Below, piece after piece: positions 8,729 to 16,115 of a stretch of DNA of 64,000 nucleotides. How positions within the stretch are numbered: the first letter of the stretch is position 1; each line of letters opens with the position of its first letter. This DNA comes from Paraburkholderia sp. BL9I2N2 (GTDB lineage Bacteria; Pseudomonadota; Gammaproteobacteria; Burkholderiales; Burkholderiaceae): the NCBI RefSeq assembly GCF_004339745.1, contig NZ_SMGP01000001.1, positions 2,852,001 through 2,916,000 on the forward strand, read 5' to 3'. Made by a program: the position numbers and the translations under genes. The notes beneath the pieces are model-generated. The model was not told the origin of the DNA and searched no databases. It was given only the letters and a program-made list of their open reading frames with translations.

Positions 8729-9631
8729 CTACGACAGCAGACGTCCCACGCGCCGCACCACACGATGCAGCCGCGAAGGCACGGCGCGAACCTGAAGCGA
8801 TGCCGCAGGCTGGTCCGCCGGCAACGGTGCGGCGGCCGCTTCCATGCGCGCCCAACTGGCGCATGCGAATTCGACATCGGCGCACTGCTGCATATGAACC
8901 AGAAACTCGAGTTCGTTTCTTGCGGTGTCGAAGAAGTTCGCGCACGACATGCTCAGCAGGCCGTTTTCGACGAGCAGGCGGCAAATCCGCGCAAACGTGG
9001 CTGGCGTGAACACCCAGACATGCACGTCATGATAATTGCCGTTGGCAAAAGCATCCTGGGCAGCGGCCATGCCCTCCGCGAACGTATGCGCCGGCCGTCC
9101 ACCGGACGGGAGGCCGGCCCAGATCGCCCCTGCATTCACGTCGTAACGCACATTCACGACATGGTCGAGGATGGCCTGCGGCTGAGGAATGCGCGCCCGC
9201 ACGATATGAGCGCTCAACACGTCGCTGATGCGCGACTCCTCCCGCATCAGATCGAAAGTAAAGCGCTTGTCGGGCACAGCGAGGCGCAGTTGGCCATCCG
9301 GTTCGAGGATCGCGCCGATCTCGGCAAACCAGCCGACCAGATCGGGCACATGTTCGACCACATGGGATGCGATCACGTAGTCGACGGATTTGCCACCTAG
9401 CGCTTCGGAGAGCGATTGCTTGCCCCAGACGGCGTCGACATCGACGAGCGCGCCGATGTCGACGTTCGGATCATGTTTATATTTTTCGCGCAGAGCGTCG
9501 GTGCTGGCGTGGTCGATGTAATAGACCGTACCGTCCGATCGTGTCACCACCGGCCGGCAGAGTGCGCCGATTTCCGCACCAATTGCAGTAGACAGATTCA
9601 GTCCAGATAGCAGATTGACCTTGCGATCCAT
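8729..9631 (-). CDS. Class I SAM-dependent methyltransferase
   Basis: 300 aa. The Rossmann-type methyltransferase core is seen as a glycine motif (GAEIGALCRPVV, about residue 18), an acidic post-II segment, the post-I/motif IV ASHVVEHVPDLVGWFAEI and LEPDGQLRLAVPDKRFTFD. This subtype is common in polysaccharide loci, where the acceptor is usually a sugar. The ATG at 9631 is preferred over an in-frame start at 9757 because homology-like sequence begins with MDRKVNLLSGL. The gene ends the chromosomal block immediately left of the integrated element. Confidence 0.8.
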   Translation of the reverse strand: MDRKVNLLSGLNLSTAIGAEIGALCRPVVTRSDGTVYYIDHASTDALREKYKHDPNVDIGALVDVDAVWGKQSLSEALGGKSVDYVIASHVVEHVPDLVGWFAEIGAILEPDGQLRLAVPDKRFTFDLMREESRISDVLSAHIVRARIPQPQAILDHVVNVRYDVNAGAIWAGLPSGGRPAHTFAEGMAAAQDAFANGNYHDVHVWVFTPATFARICRLLVENGLLSMSCANFFDTARNELEFLVHMQQCADVEFACASWARMEAAAAPLPADQPAASLQVRAVPSRLHRVVRRVGRLLS

Positions 9632-9763
9632 TGCGCGATCTCCGGGGTGGTTCCGCGGAAGTCTACCGCATCGAAGGTCCGTTGGATTGTGCGTTGCGCT
9701 ATTGGGTTCGACGTGCGGATACGGCGTGCAGAGCCCAGTTTGACGCTCGGGCGGCAAGCCAAA

Positions 9764-9798
9764 ACAAAAAGCCGCTGAATCCTTACGGATTCAACGGC
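9764..9798 (-). terminator. Rho-independent terminator, original tRNA-Ser terminator left of the element
   Basis: Stem arms GCCGCTGAATCC (9771-9782) and GGATTCAACGGC (9787-9798) with a 4-base loop. Read on the minus strand it is followed by a T-run at 9764-9770. It lies about 12 bp beyond the left att repeat and would have terminated the tRNA-Ser transcript before insertion. Confidence 0.75.
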
Positions 9799-9809
9799 AT
9801 ATCATTCGT

Positions 9810-9826
9810 TCCTGGCGGAGAGAGGG
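9810..9826. repeat. Left attachment-site copy (att core)
   Basis: TCCTGGCGGAGAGAGGG, identical over 17 bp to the tRNA-Ser 3' end at 24637-24653. The match stops on the right at TCC versus GGA, so only the end of the tRNA is duplicated here. Confidence 0.88.
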
Positions 9827-9946
9827 TCCGCCATATTTACACAAATCGAGACATAGTGAGACAACCACAGAGCCCATTTACAAAAGGCTTCACAAGAAAC
9901 GTTGTCTTTGAATGTGTCGAATGATATCGTTCAATCTTGATATTTA

Positions 9947-9966
9947 TGGCGGGTTGAATGGTGGGT
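9947..9966. repeat. Paired TGGYGGGT motif, copy 1
   Basis: TGGCGGGT (9947-9954) and TGGTGGGT (9959-9966), starts 12 bp apart, directly before the integrase start codon. One of five such pairs confined to the element. The position fits integrase arm-type sites or autoregulation of int. Confidence 0.6.
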
Positions 9967-9971
9967 AAAAA

Positions 9972-11258
9972 ATGCCAAAGGTAGCAAAGGAACTCGGGGC
10001 TCTCGCTGTCTCTCGTCTGGTTAAGCCAGGTATGCACCCGGTCGGAAAAGTTGCAGGCCTGTACTTGCAGGTAGCTGGCCCGCAAGCCCGCTCGTGGATA
10101 TTGCGAGTGAAGATCGGCGATAAGCGCCGGGAAATTGGCTTGGGAGCCTACCCCGCCGTCAGCCTTAAAGATGCGCAGACGAAGGCACAAGCCGAGCGCG
10201 AAATGGTCCGCGGAGGCGTCGACCCAGTTCTCCAGCGACGTGCTGCTGAAAGCGCTTTACGCGTCGCCCAAGCGTCAGAAATTACGTTCAGTAAGGCCGC
10301 TAAGGAGTTCATCTCGTCCCGGTCTGTCGAATGGAAAAACGCCAAACATGGGGACCAGTGGCGCAACACCCTGGCACAGTATGCCGAGCCGATTCTTGGA
10401 AAAATGTTTGTCCGGCATATCACGCGCGAGCATGTGCTGCAGGTGCTTGAACCAATCTGGACAACGAAGACGGAGACCGCCTCGCGCGTCCGCGGACGTA
10501 TTGAGAACGTGCTTGATTGGGCCCGAGTCAAGGGGTATCGCTCGGGTGAAAACCCCGCGCTGTGGAGAGGCAACCTTGACCACCTCTTGGCGAAGCCTTC
10601 TAAAGTTGCAAAAGTGCGCCATTTTCCAGCGTTGCCATTTCAGCAAGCAGCTGCGTTCATAAAGGAACTTAGGTCCATTGACTCAACTGGTGCGCGGTGC
10701 CTGGAGTTTGCCATTCTCACAGGAGCACGTTCGGGAGAGGTTCGAGGCGCCCGTTGGGGAGAATTTGATCTCGAAAGCAAGATATGGAGTGTGCCCGGCG
10801 ATCGAATGAAACTGGGAAAGGAGCACCGCGTTCCCCTTCCTCCAGCCGCCATTGACCTATTGAAAGCATTACCGCAGTCCGACAAACCGCGGACCGGCCT
10901 TGTTTTTCCGAGCCCACGCGGAAAGACGCTAAGCGACATGACGCTGCTCGCGGTTATCCAACGAATGAACGGCGATAGTAAACCACCAACCTGGCGAGAT
11001 CCGAAGCAGAGCGATGCGGCTATCGTGCCCCACGGCTTTCGGTCAACGTTTAAGGACTGGGCCACAGAAATGACGAATCACCCGCGCGAGCTAATCGAAG
11101 TAGCATTGGCCCACGTTCCAGGAGACTCGAGCGAGATGGCCTACTGGCGCAGTGAAGTGCTTGAACGTCGGCGCCGACTGATGGAAGACTGGGCGCATTT
11201 CATTTCCCGACCGTTCCCGACTGGTAACGTGGTCAATCTTTCGCGGGCGCACGCATGA
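9972..11258 (+). CDS. int: Tyrosine-recombinase integrase, P4/DUF4102 type
   Basis: 428 aa. The N-terminal DUF4102 arm-binding domain (about residues 1-95: GLYLQVAGPQARSWILRVKIGDKRREIGLGAYP, here split as GLYLQVAGPQARSWI and GDKRREIGLGAYP) is followed by a core-binding domain and the catalytic domain. Active-site residues seen are Arg in LTGARSGEVRGARW, the HGFRSTFKDWA box (His and Arg), His in ALAHVPGD and the nucleophilic Tyr in MAYWRSEVLERRR. It catalyses integration into and excision from the tRNA-Ser 3' end. It reads inward from the left boundary, at the end away from the intact tRNA, which is less usual for tRNA islands. It overlaps the next small gene by ATGA. Confidence 0.95.
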   Translation: MPKVAKELGALAVSRLVKPGMHPVGKVAGLYLQVAGPQARSWILRVKIGDKRREIGLGAYPAVSLKDAQTKAQAEREMVRGGVDPVLQRRAAESALRVAQASEITFSKAAKEFISSRSVEWKNAKHGDQWRNTLAQYAEPILGKMFVRHITREHVLQVLEPIWTTKTETASRVRGRIENVLDWARVKGYRSGENPALWRGNLDHLLAKPSKVAKVRHFPALPFQQAAAFIKELRSIDSTGARCLEFAILTGARSGEVRGARWGEFDLESKIWSVPGDRMKLGKEHRVPLPPAAIDLLKALPQSDKPRTGLVFPSPRGKTLSDMTLLAVIQRMNGDSKPPTWRDPKQSDAAIVPHGFRSTFKDWATEMTNHPRELIEVALAHVPGDSSEMAYWRSEVLERRRRLMEDWAHFISRPFPTGNVVNLSRAHA

Positions 11259-11428
11259 ATGAACTTGAGTTCGAGTTGCTCAGGGTAAAGCTGGGCACCG
11301 CGCTTATTTTTCTGGACAGAGCGCACAGACGACACATTCATGATTCGGACGTTCAGAGCGCGAGATTATCTGTCGAACAGGCTTTGAAGCAGCTCGGTCC
11401 CGTCGACTACGATTCAAGCGAGCAGTAA
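11255..11428 (+). CDS. Small hypothetical protein translationally coupled to integrase
   Basis: 57 aa (begins MNELEFELLRVKLG, ends DYDSSEQ). The ATG overlaps the integrase stop in an ATGA arrangement, a strong sign of coupled translation. It is mostly helical and acidic at the ends, with no recognised domain. It might be a recombination accessory factor, but nothing in the sequence proves that. Confidence 0.6.
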   Translation: MNELEFELLRVKLGTALIFLDRAHRRHIHDSDVQSARLSVEQALKQLGPVDYDSSEQ

Positions 11429-11519
11429 ATCGATCACACCGCGCCTAGGCTGATCCCCGAAAGCCAAGTCCCTCCTTGGTTGGCGCGGTCCCTATTGAGG
11501 GATGTTGCGTGAGGGCGCA

Positions 11520-11978
11520 ATGACAACAAAGAAGAAGGACATCAACGAGCGTAATCGTGAGTTTTGGGAACGAGTCCAGGAGCAGGTAAAGCCGCTGCTG
11601 GAGGACCCAGAGCTACTCAGCGAAGTCATCGCCTCGCAAGCACAGACAGCGACGCGCTGGGGCGGTGTGAAGGGTCTTAACTCACTCGAAGCCGATCTGC
11701 TTTCTGAACATGCAGTTCGGACAGACAGGCGAAACCTCGAGGAGCGCGCAACGCTCGGCGACAAAGGCAAGCAAACCCTTGAGCAGCAGCGCAAGAATCA
11801 AAGAAAGGCGGTCGCAGAGGTCACGAAGTACGGCCCTGAAGATAAGGCTGCGTGGCGGAAAATTGCCGAGGGTGAAGACCTGCGGGGAAAGTCGAAGCTT
11901 CAGAAAGCGCGGGTGATTGCGCATCGTCTTGGGCTGCCACTGGAAGCAATCAGCACCATTCGGCGAGTAGTCGATTAG
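11520..11978 (+). CDS. Hypothetical charged helical protein
   Basis: 152 aa, rich in Lys, Glu and Arg, with long predicted helices (EFWERVQEQVKPLLEDPELLSEVIASQ split as EFWERVQEQVKPLLED and PELLSEVIASQ). The C-terminal part (KSKLQKARVIAHRLGLPLEAISTIRRVVD, seen as KARVIAHRLGLPLEA) looks like a helix-turn-helix-type segment. The start at 11520 is chosen for GAGGG upstream rather than the in-frame start at 11502. A DNA-associated role is possible, but I do not recognise the family. Confidence 0.6.
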   Translation: MTTKKKDINERNREFWERVQEQVKPLLEDPELLSEVIASQAQTATRWGGVKGLNSLEADLLSEHAVRTDRRNLEERATLGDKGKQTLEQQRKNQRKAVAEVTKYGPEDKAAWRKIAEGEDLRGKSKLQKARVIAHRLGLPLEAISTIRRVVD

Positions 11979-11985
11979 AGATTTC

Positions 11986-12010
11986 TGGCAAGCCCTTTAG
12001 GTTTGCCAAT
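11986..12010. promoter_or_regulatory. Palindromic operator-like site, copy 1 (upstream of AlpA-type gene)
   Basis: 25 bp with arms TGGCAAGCC and GGTTTGCCA around CTTTA. The same 25 bp recur at 17030-17054, also upstream of a small helix-turn-helix gene. It lies between the stop at 11978 and the start at 12083, so it is likely a regulator-binding site or a hairpin in the leader. Confidence 0.65.
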
Positions 12011-12082
12011 CCTCGAAAATTAATCTGCTGACAACCAAGACGGATTGTCTTGGGAAACAACCTGATACGAACAGGAGTTTCT

Positions 12083-12286
12083 ATGTCAGCAGAAGCACAA
12101 GGGCGCGCCCTGCGCCCGTCGAAGGCAGCCGAACACCTCGGCATCGGCGTTTCGACTTTCTGGCGCTACGCCAAGACCATCCCCGACTTCCCCAAGCCGG
12201 TCAAGCTGTCGCCGCGATGCACGATCTTTTTCGAATCGCAGCTGAACGCTTGGCTTGCCTCGCGCGCATCCTCCTGCCGAGCATAA
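12083..12286 (+). CDS. AlpA-family DNA-binding protein (excisionase/regulator)
   Basis: 67 aa. It has the MerR-like helix-turn-helix of AlpA proteins: LRPSKAAEHLGIGVSTFWRYAKTIPDFPKPVKLSPRCTIF, seen as AAEHLGIGVSTFWRYAK followed by the wing PDFPKPVKLSP and a C-terminal FESQLNAWLA. AlpA proteins activate integrase or act as excision directionality factors in P4-like elements. The start at 12083 has AGGAG 6 bp upstream and is preferred over the in-frame 12050. A palindromic site (11986-12010) lies about 70 bp upstream, shared with the second HTH gene at 17159. Confidence 0.85.
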   Translation: MSAEAQGRALRPSKAAEHLGIGVSTFWRYAKTIPDFPKPVKLSPRCTIFFESQLNAWLASRASSCRA

Positions 12287-12297
12287 GGAGGGCGCGC

Positions 12298-12627
12298 ATG
12301 ACCACCAACAATGAAAAGGGCCGCAACTCCGGCAAGAGCGCGACCCAGAAGACCACCAAGAGCAATCATAGAGACATGTCGGCTGCGGCGCAATGCAAGC
12401 GCGTGCTCGATTACCTTAAGGCAGACGGTCAAACCACCTACAGCCTCCGCGCCAAAGGCATTAGTCACCCCGCGCAGCGCGTCAAAGAGCTGATCCAGCA
12501 AGGCTTTCGCATCTACTCGCATCGCGTCACAGCAGTCGATAGCGATGGCTACTCGCACGCCAACGTCGCCCGCTACAGCCTGATCGATCGCGAACTGGAT
12601 CTCGTCGACATGATGGAGGCCGCGTGA
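12298..12627 (+). CDS. Helix-turn-helix domain protein of phage type
   Basis: 109 aa. After a Lys/Asn/Thr-rich N-terminus (about 25 residues) there is a winged-helix-like segment: AAAQCKRVLDYLKADGQTTYSLRAKGISHPAQRVKELIQQG, seen as KRVLDYLKADG and HPAQRVKELIQQGFRIYS. This matches a small HTH family frequent in Burkholderia prophages, where residues before SHPAQRVKEL form the recognition helix. It follows the AlpA gene by 11 bp with GGAGGGCGCGC as ribosome-binding site and precedes the next gene by 3 bp, so it is part of one operon. Target unknown. Confidence 0.75.
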   Translation: MTTNNEKGRNSGKSATQKTTKSNHRDMSAAAQCKRVLDYLKADGQTTYSLRAKGISHPAQRVKELIQQGFRIYSHRVTAVDSDGYSHANVARYSLIDRELDLVDMMEAA

Positions 12628-12630
12628 TGT

Positions 12631-13086
12631 ATGGCAAACAAACGGTTCAAGGGCGCCAAGCAGAAACGGGCATCCGGGCGGTTCTACGCGCTGCCGGCGG
12701 TCGTCCTGCAAAGCGCGAAGTACATCCGCCTGTCCGCGCACGCGAAAGCGTTGTTGATGGACATGCTCGAGCAGTATCGCGGGGACGACAACGGGCGGTT
12801 GATCTGCACTTGGGCCCACATGCACGAGAAACGCGGCTGGAAGTCGCGCGACACGCTGGACAAGGCGCGTGCGGAATTAACCGCGGCGGGCTTCCTCTTC
12901 GAGACGGTGAAGGGCAAGCGGCCGAACAAAGCGAGTTGGTTTGCGCTGACCTTCTTCGCAATCGATCCGAACGACGGGTACGACGTCTCACCCCGAACCT
13001 TCCCGTTTATGGCGTTCGCGGACCTTCCAACCATCATGCAGAAAAACACATCGCTTACCACGCCGAGCGTGTCACAAGCCGCCTGA
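12631..13086 (+). CDS. Small winged-helix-like protein with 3' palindrome array (copy A)
   Basis: 151 aa. The core reads NGRLICTWAHMHEKRGWKSRDTLDKARAEL (seen as NGRLICTWAHMHEKRGW and SRDTLDKARAEL), then PNKASWFALTFFAID and GYDVSPRTFPF. This is a winged-helix layout, with RGWKSRDTL as a plausible recognition segment and the NKASW hairpin as wing. A paralogue with the same signature lies at 22266-22742. The family is common in proteobacterial prophages as uncharacterised protein (recollection). The last 10 codons contain the first of four palindromes that continue past the stop. It could be a replication initiator with iterons, a repressor, or a partition-type DNA binder. Confidence 0.78.
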   Translation: MANKRFKGAKQKRASGRFYALPAVVLQSAKYIRLSAHAKALLMDMLEQYRGDDNGRLICTWAHMHEKRGWKSRDTLDKARAELTAAGFLFETVKGKRPNKASWFALTFFAIDPNDGYDVSPRTFPFMAFADLPTIMQKNTSLTTPSVSQAA

Positions 13087-13191
13087 TTGACACGCCGACC
13101 GTGTCATGGGGCCTTTCCGCTGACACGCCGATCGTGTCAATCAGGACCATTTTCGAACGTCTCTCTAACACGCCGGTCGTGCACCCTCTAG
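13056..13191. repeat. Array A: four palindromes with consensus TGACACG-CCGAN-CGTGTCA, plus box CACCCTCTAG
   Basis: Sites at 13056-13074 (inside the 3' end of the upstream gene), 13088-13106, 13121-13139 and 13166-13184. Sites 2 and 3 are perfect 7-5-7 palindromes. Centres are 13065, 13097, 13130 and 13175, so spacings are 32, 33 and 45 bp. The fourth site keeps only the inner arms CACG/CGTG with spacer CCGGT. CACCCTCTAG follows at 13182-13191, starting 7 bp after the last centre. The geometry matches array B. Confidence 0.9.
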
Positions 13192-13231
13192 AGATGCCAT
13201 CTACAGGGACTGTTTGTGGGAGGGCTGGGCA

Positions 13232-13609
13232 ATGAGCGACCTGCAAACTGATTCGCGGATGTGGGCGGCGATCGAGGGAACGATGCGCAACGATCCGCAC
13301 CAACGCAGTCCGCTGCAACGGACGCTGCGGGCGAAGCTAATCGCGCTCGACGCAAGAGGGAACGAGGTTAGCGTGCGGCTCATCACGCGAGCACGCAGCG
13401 CCGGCTATGCGGACGTCCTGCCGCTTCGCCACGGCGATCGCGTGCGGGTCATTGGATCGATGTCTATTTCGCCCAATCCGATCGCCGGCGAGCCGCCGAA
13501 CATCGTAATTGACGTAGATAGTGCCGTGCGGCTGGAAGGCGCCGAACGCACCAAGCACTCACTTATTCAGCGCCTTACCAAATACCTTAAATTTTGGAGC
13601 ACTAAATGA
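13232..13609 (+). CDS. Hypothetical protein, possible OB-fold ssDNA-binding type
   Basis: 125 aa. The central part has alternating beta-strand-like segments RTLRAKLIALDARGNEVSVRLITRA, DVLPLRHGDRVRVIGSMSI and NIVIDVDSAVRLEG (the first seen as RTLRAKLIALDARG and NEVSVRLITRA). This order resembles a short OB-fold such as SSB, with a Lys-rich tail. The assignment is by pattern only and is uncertain. The start at 13232 follows GGGAGGGCTGGGC. The stop overlaps the next start (ATGA), and the palindrome array A ends 40 bp upstream, so the array may also act on this gene's promoter. Confidence 0.5.
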   Translation: MSDLQTDSRMWAAIEGTMRNDPHQRSPLQRTLRAKLIALDARGNEVSVRLITRARSAGYADVLPLRHGDRVRVIGSMSISPNPIAGEPPNIVIDVDSAVRLEGAERTKHSLIQRLTKYLKFWSTK

Positions 13610-13743
13610 ACATTTGGCAAATCACAACCAACGGCACGGTAGTCGTTCAAAACGTTTCGCACGCAATCGCCTGGGACATTCTCCAGGTACTCGAAACGTC
13701 CTACAACCTGCCCAACCTGCAACTTACTTTGATGGCGGAGTAA
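13606..13743 (+). CDS. Small hypothetical protein (45 aa)
   Basis: 45 aa, starting MNIWQITTNGTVVVQN and ending LQLTLMAE. The ATG overlaps the preceding stop (ATGA), and the next gene begins 2 bp after its stop, so it is tightly embedded in an operon. A beta-rich start followed by a helix is suggested. No family recognised. Confidence 0.6.
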   Translation: MNIWQITTNGTVVVQNVSHAIAWDILQVLETSYNLPNLQLTLMAE

Positions 13744-13745
13744 CC

Positions 13746-14573
13746 ATGCAAGAGCCAGCAATTTTCAGAGTTGTTTCCGGCGATGGCGAGGTGCATGCCG
13801 AAAAACTGACATCGACCGCGGCTTACGCCATGGCGACGTTCCTGGTCACGAATCGAAACCTCCCAGGCATCCGCACTGAGCTGATGGACGCGCCAGAGCA
13901 GTCTGCGGCGCCAGTAGCTGCGCCGCACATTGTGGCGGCCGCTACGCCCCTGCCGGACATCGAGCCGGGTAAGGAACGCGATGCACTGCGCGAGGCGATC
14001 GAGGCCCAGCTGGACGCCTCAGCGCGCCTTGATGCTGCCAATCAGGCAGTCGAGCGCGCCAGCGCATTTGTTGCGGCCCGCCAGTCTGAGTTGGACGCCA
14101 TGACGGCGGCGCACAAAAGCGAGATCGAGGCATCCGGCGCCAATCTGGCCGAAGCACTGAAATCAGGTGGCGCATCGTTCGACGCCAGCCGCGTGATCGA
14201 TCGAGGCCCGGTACTCGATGCTGAGGTGCGACGTGACACAGCCAAGGCTGCGCTCGAGCAGCTCGTTGCGGAGCAGACCGAATCGGACGCCGCCTATAAG
14301 GCCGCAGAGACAGCCGTGCGGCTCGCGGTGATGGCCGTGAAGCGCGCAGACGTCGAAGCCATGGTTAAGCGACTGGAGGACGTCAAAGCCGAATTTACGG
14401 CTCTGGCCACGGCGATCGATGCCGCGCAGTACTCGGACGTGCCAGCCACGTTCAGCGGGCAGCAGGCAATGCGGATCGAGATTCCATCGCCGGACACCGC
14501 GGCCAAGGTCTGGCACCGCTACAGCGCGGCTCTGCGTGACGATCCGGAAGCAGCGCGGGAGGACTTCGCATGA
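13746..14573 (+). CDS. Hypothetical coiled-coil protein
   Basis: 275 aa. The N-terminal 45 residues look globular and beta-rich (PAIFRVVSGDGEVHAEKL). From about residue 75 to 220 the protein is alanine-, glutamate- and arginine-rich with heptad-like spacing (AREAIEAQLDASARLDAANQAVERA-type sequence), indicating a long coiled coil. The C-terminus ends with acidic DDPEAAREDFA. It overlaps the next gene by ATGA. Such proteins sit in the early region of several Burkholderia prophages, but I cannot name a function. Confidence 0.6.
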   Translation: MQEPAIFRVVSGDGEVHAEKLTSTAAYAMATFLVTNRNLPGIRTELMDAPEQSAAPVAAPHIVAAATPLPDIEPGKERDALREAIEAQLDASARLDAANQAVERASAFVAARQSELDAMTAAHKSEIEASGANLAEALKSGGASFDASRVIDRGPVLDAEVRRDTAKAALEQLVAEQTESDAAYKAAETAVRLAVMAVKRADVEAMVKRLEDVKAEFTALATAIDAAQYSDVPATFSGQQAMRIEIPSPDTAAKVWHRYSAALRDDPEAAREDFA

Positions 14574-14770
14574 AGCGCCTGCCCAAACACTTCACGACCG
14601 ACACCAGGCGTTGCGGGTGTTCGCGGCATGCGGGAGCGCCGAAGTGTGCCGAATGTGCGCCACGCCGTCGCCAGACGGCTGACAAGGCCGCCGCAAAGCA
14701 TCTGCACATCAACGTCGACGAAATTCTGACGATGCTTCGTATGCATTTGAGAACTAAAGGAAAGCGTTAG
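14570..14770 (+). CDS. Small Cys-rich basic protein
   Basis: 66 aa. Four cysteines in RRCGCSRHAGAPKCAECAPRR could form a zinc knuckle (C-x-C ... C-x2-C). The rest is basic, with a C-terminal helix (VDEILTMLRMHL). Its ATG overlaps the preceding stop (ATGA), supporting translation coupling. A nucleic-acid-binding role is plausible from charge and cysteines only. Confidence 0.6.
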   Translation: MKRLPKHFTTDTRRCGCSRHAGAPKCAECAPRRRQTADKAAAKHLHINVDEILTMLRMHLRTKGKR

Positions 14771-14888
14771 GCAAGTCCAGGCGGATTAGTCGGTGAGTGC
14801 CGCCCCAGAAGAAAACCCCGACAGCCGGCGGGCGCCGCCTCCTATCAGGCGCCGCGGCCGGCACCCAATATTGAAAAAGGAAAGAATA

Positions 14889-15605
14889 ATGTCCAAGAAA
14901 CAGATCGAGCCGAAAGAGCCGGCGCCGCAAGTGGAATCGGATGCCGCTACCCTGGCGGCCAACGAGAAGGCGGATAAGGAAGCCAGGCACGATATTTCGA
15001 AGATTACCGCTACGTTGATGGCCCGCCCGTCGTTCATGTCCGCGCATACAGCCATGAGCTTCATACCGGACTCGATGAAGGCTTATGGGCCGGCCAACAT
15101 CCTGACCATGCACGAGGAATATAGGGATAAATGCAAGGCAGTGGTTGAAGGTGACATGACTACTCCCGAAGCCCTGCTTATTTCGCAGGCGATGTCGCTC
15201 AACTCCATCTATAACGAGTGTGCCCAACTCGCCGGCCTGAACATAGCGAACCGGCTGCCGCAGGCTGAAGTACTGCTGCGAATGGCTCTCAAGGCACAGG
15301 CGCAATGCACCCAGACGCTCCGCGTGCTCGGCGAGTTGAAGGCGCCAAAGTCGGTCGCGTTCATCAAGCAGCAGAACAACGCGGCCGGCCCGCAGCAGGT
15401 CAACAACGGACCAGTAACGCAGGGCGCAGCGGCCATGCCCGCGCGCGCGCATGAGAAGGAAGATGGAAACCCGGCAAACGAACTATTAACCGACGAGATG
15501 GGGGCGCAACATGCCGCGACGCTGGACACCGGAGCAACGCGCCGAGCAGGCGGAAAAGATCCGCAGATGGAAACCGTGGGAGCAGTCGACCGGACCTGTG
15601 ACTGA
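14889..15605 (+). CDS. Hypothetical protein of mobile-element type
   Basis: 238 aa. A charged N-terminus (about 40 residues) precedes a helical domain: FMSAHTAMSFIPDSMKAYG, LLISQAMSLNSIYNECAQLAG, LLRMALKAQAQCTQTLRVLGELK and a QQVNNGPVTQG linker. I recognise this as a conserved uncharacterised protein of proteobacterial plasmids and islands, often next to the small gene that follows. The start at 14889 has AAAGGAAAG upstream. A GC-rich inverted repeat (GGCGCC arms, about 14833-14858) precedes it. Its 3' end overlaps the following gene by about 95 bp in another frame. Confidence 0.65.
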   Translation: MSKKQIEPKEPAPQVESDAATLAANEKADKEARHDISKITATLMARPSFMSAHTAMSFIPDSMKAYGPANILTMHEEYRDKCKAVVEGDMTTPEALLISQAMSLNSIYNECAQLAGLNIANRLPQAEVLLRMALKAQAQCTQTLRVLGELKAPKSVAFIKQQNNAAGPQQVNNGPVTQGAAAMPARAHEKEDGNPANELLTDEMGAQHAATLDTGATRRAGGKDPQMETVGAVDRTCD

Positions 15606-15741
15606 AGCCGGCAAGGCCGCGGCAGCTCGCAACTCGTTCAAGCACGGCGTCCGCACGCGCGAGGTAATCGAGACTATGCGCGAGGTTCGCGAGTTTCTTC
15701 GCCACAGCCGAGCGATCGAGCGAGCGCTACGGCGGCGGTAA
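15511..15741 (+). CDS. Small basic mobile-element protein overlapping its neighbour
   Basis: 76 aa, in the +1 frame relative to the preceding gene and sharing 95 bp with it. The signature IRRWKPWEQSTGPVTEAGKAAAARNSFKHGVR is seen here in two parts, RRWKPWEQSTGP and GKAAAARNSFKHGVR. That TGP-x-T-x-x-GKA-x-x-x-x-N-x-x-x-HG pattern is familiar from many phage and island proteins of unknown function, which is why I trust the overlapping frame. Strongly basic, so possibly nucleic-acid binding. Confidence 0.7.
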   Translation: MPRRWTPEQRAEQAEKIRRWKPWEQSTGPVTEAGKAAAARNSFKHGVRTREVIETMREVREFLRHSRAIERALRRR

Positions 15742-15917
15742 ACCCGATATTTCCGCGCATGTTTCTGAACGCGCCGATCCGCTGGAAGCCTTGTGCCGCA
15801 ACGGATAAGCGCTGACAGAGGCACTTGTTTCCGAACGAATAACTGCGCAGATTAGTACGAACGGCGCGATTTGACGAAACCGGATTGTTGCAATCTATGA
15901 AACAGATGACTCGGATA

Positions 15918-16115
15918 GTTTCCACTTGGTTTCCACGGTTTGGGCCGTTTGGAAACGCTGGTATGCACCTCGGCTTCGTGGCTGGGTGGATTTCCTCAAA
16001 TTGAGGAAATTCGATAACCACTTTAAGTGGCAGCTTGCCGGGGCCTGACTTGTCTAACGCCACCCCTGCGGCGGTGAGGAGTCCTATGCGGAGTCGAAAA
16101 GCGTGCAACGTTGCA
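15918..16115. repeat. Array D: loose set of palindromes in a 437-bp gap
   Basis: The gap 15742-16178 has no convincing gene. It holds GTTTCCAC twice (15918 and 15929) with an inverted TGGAAAC at 15950-15956; a perfect 10-1-10 palindrome with arm ATTTCCTCAA (15990-16010); a 6-1-6 palindrome CCACTT-T-AAGTGG (16018-16030); and a perfect 14-bp palindrome GTGCAACGTTGCAC (16102-16115). The sequences are unrelated to one another. They could be operators for several regulators or relics of arrays like A-C. Confidence 0.65.

Noticed and set aside
12624..13235. Long overlapping frame through module A reading DTPTVS-like repeats
   Set aside because: It competes with the frame that has the paralogue-conserved NG-L-C-W and PNKASW motifs. 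The peptide repeats arise from the palindromes.
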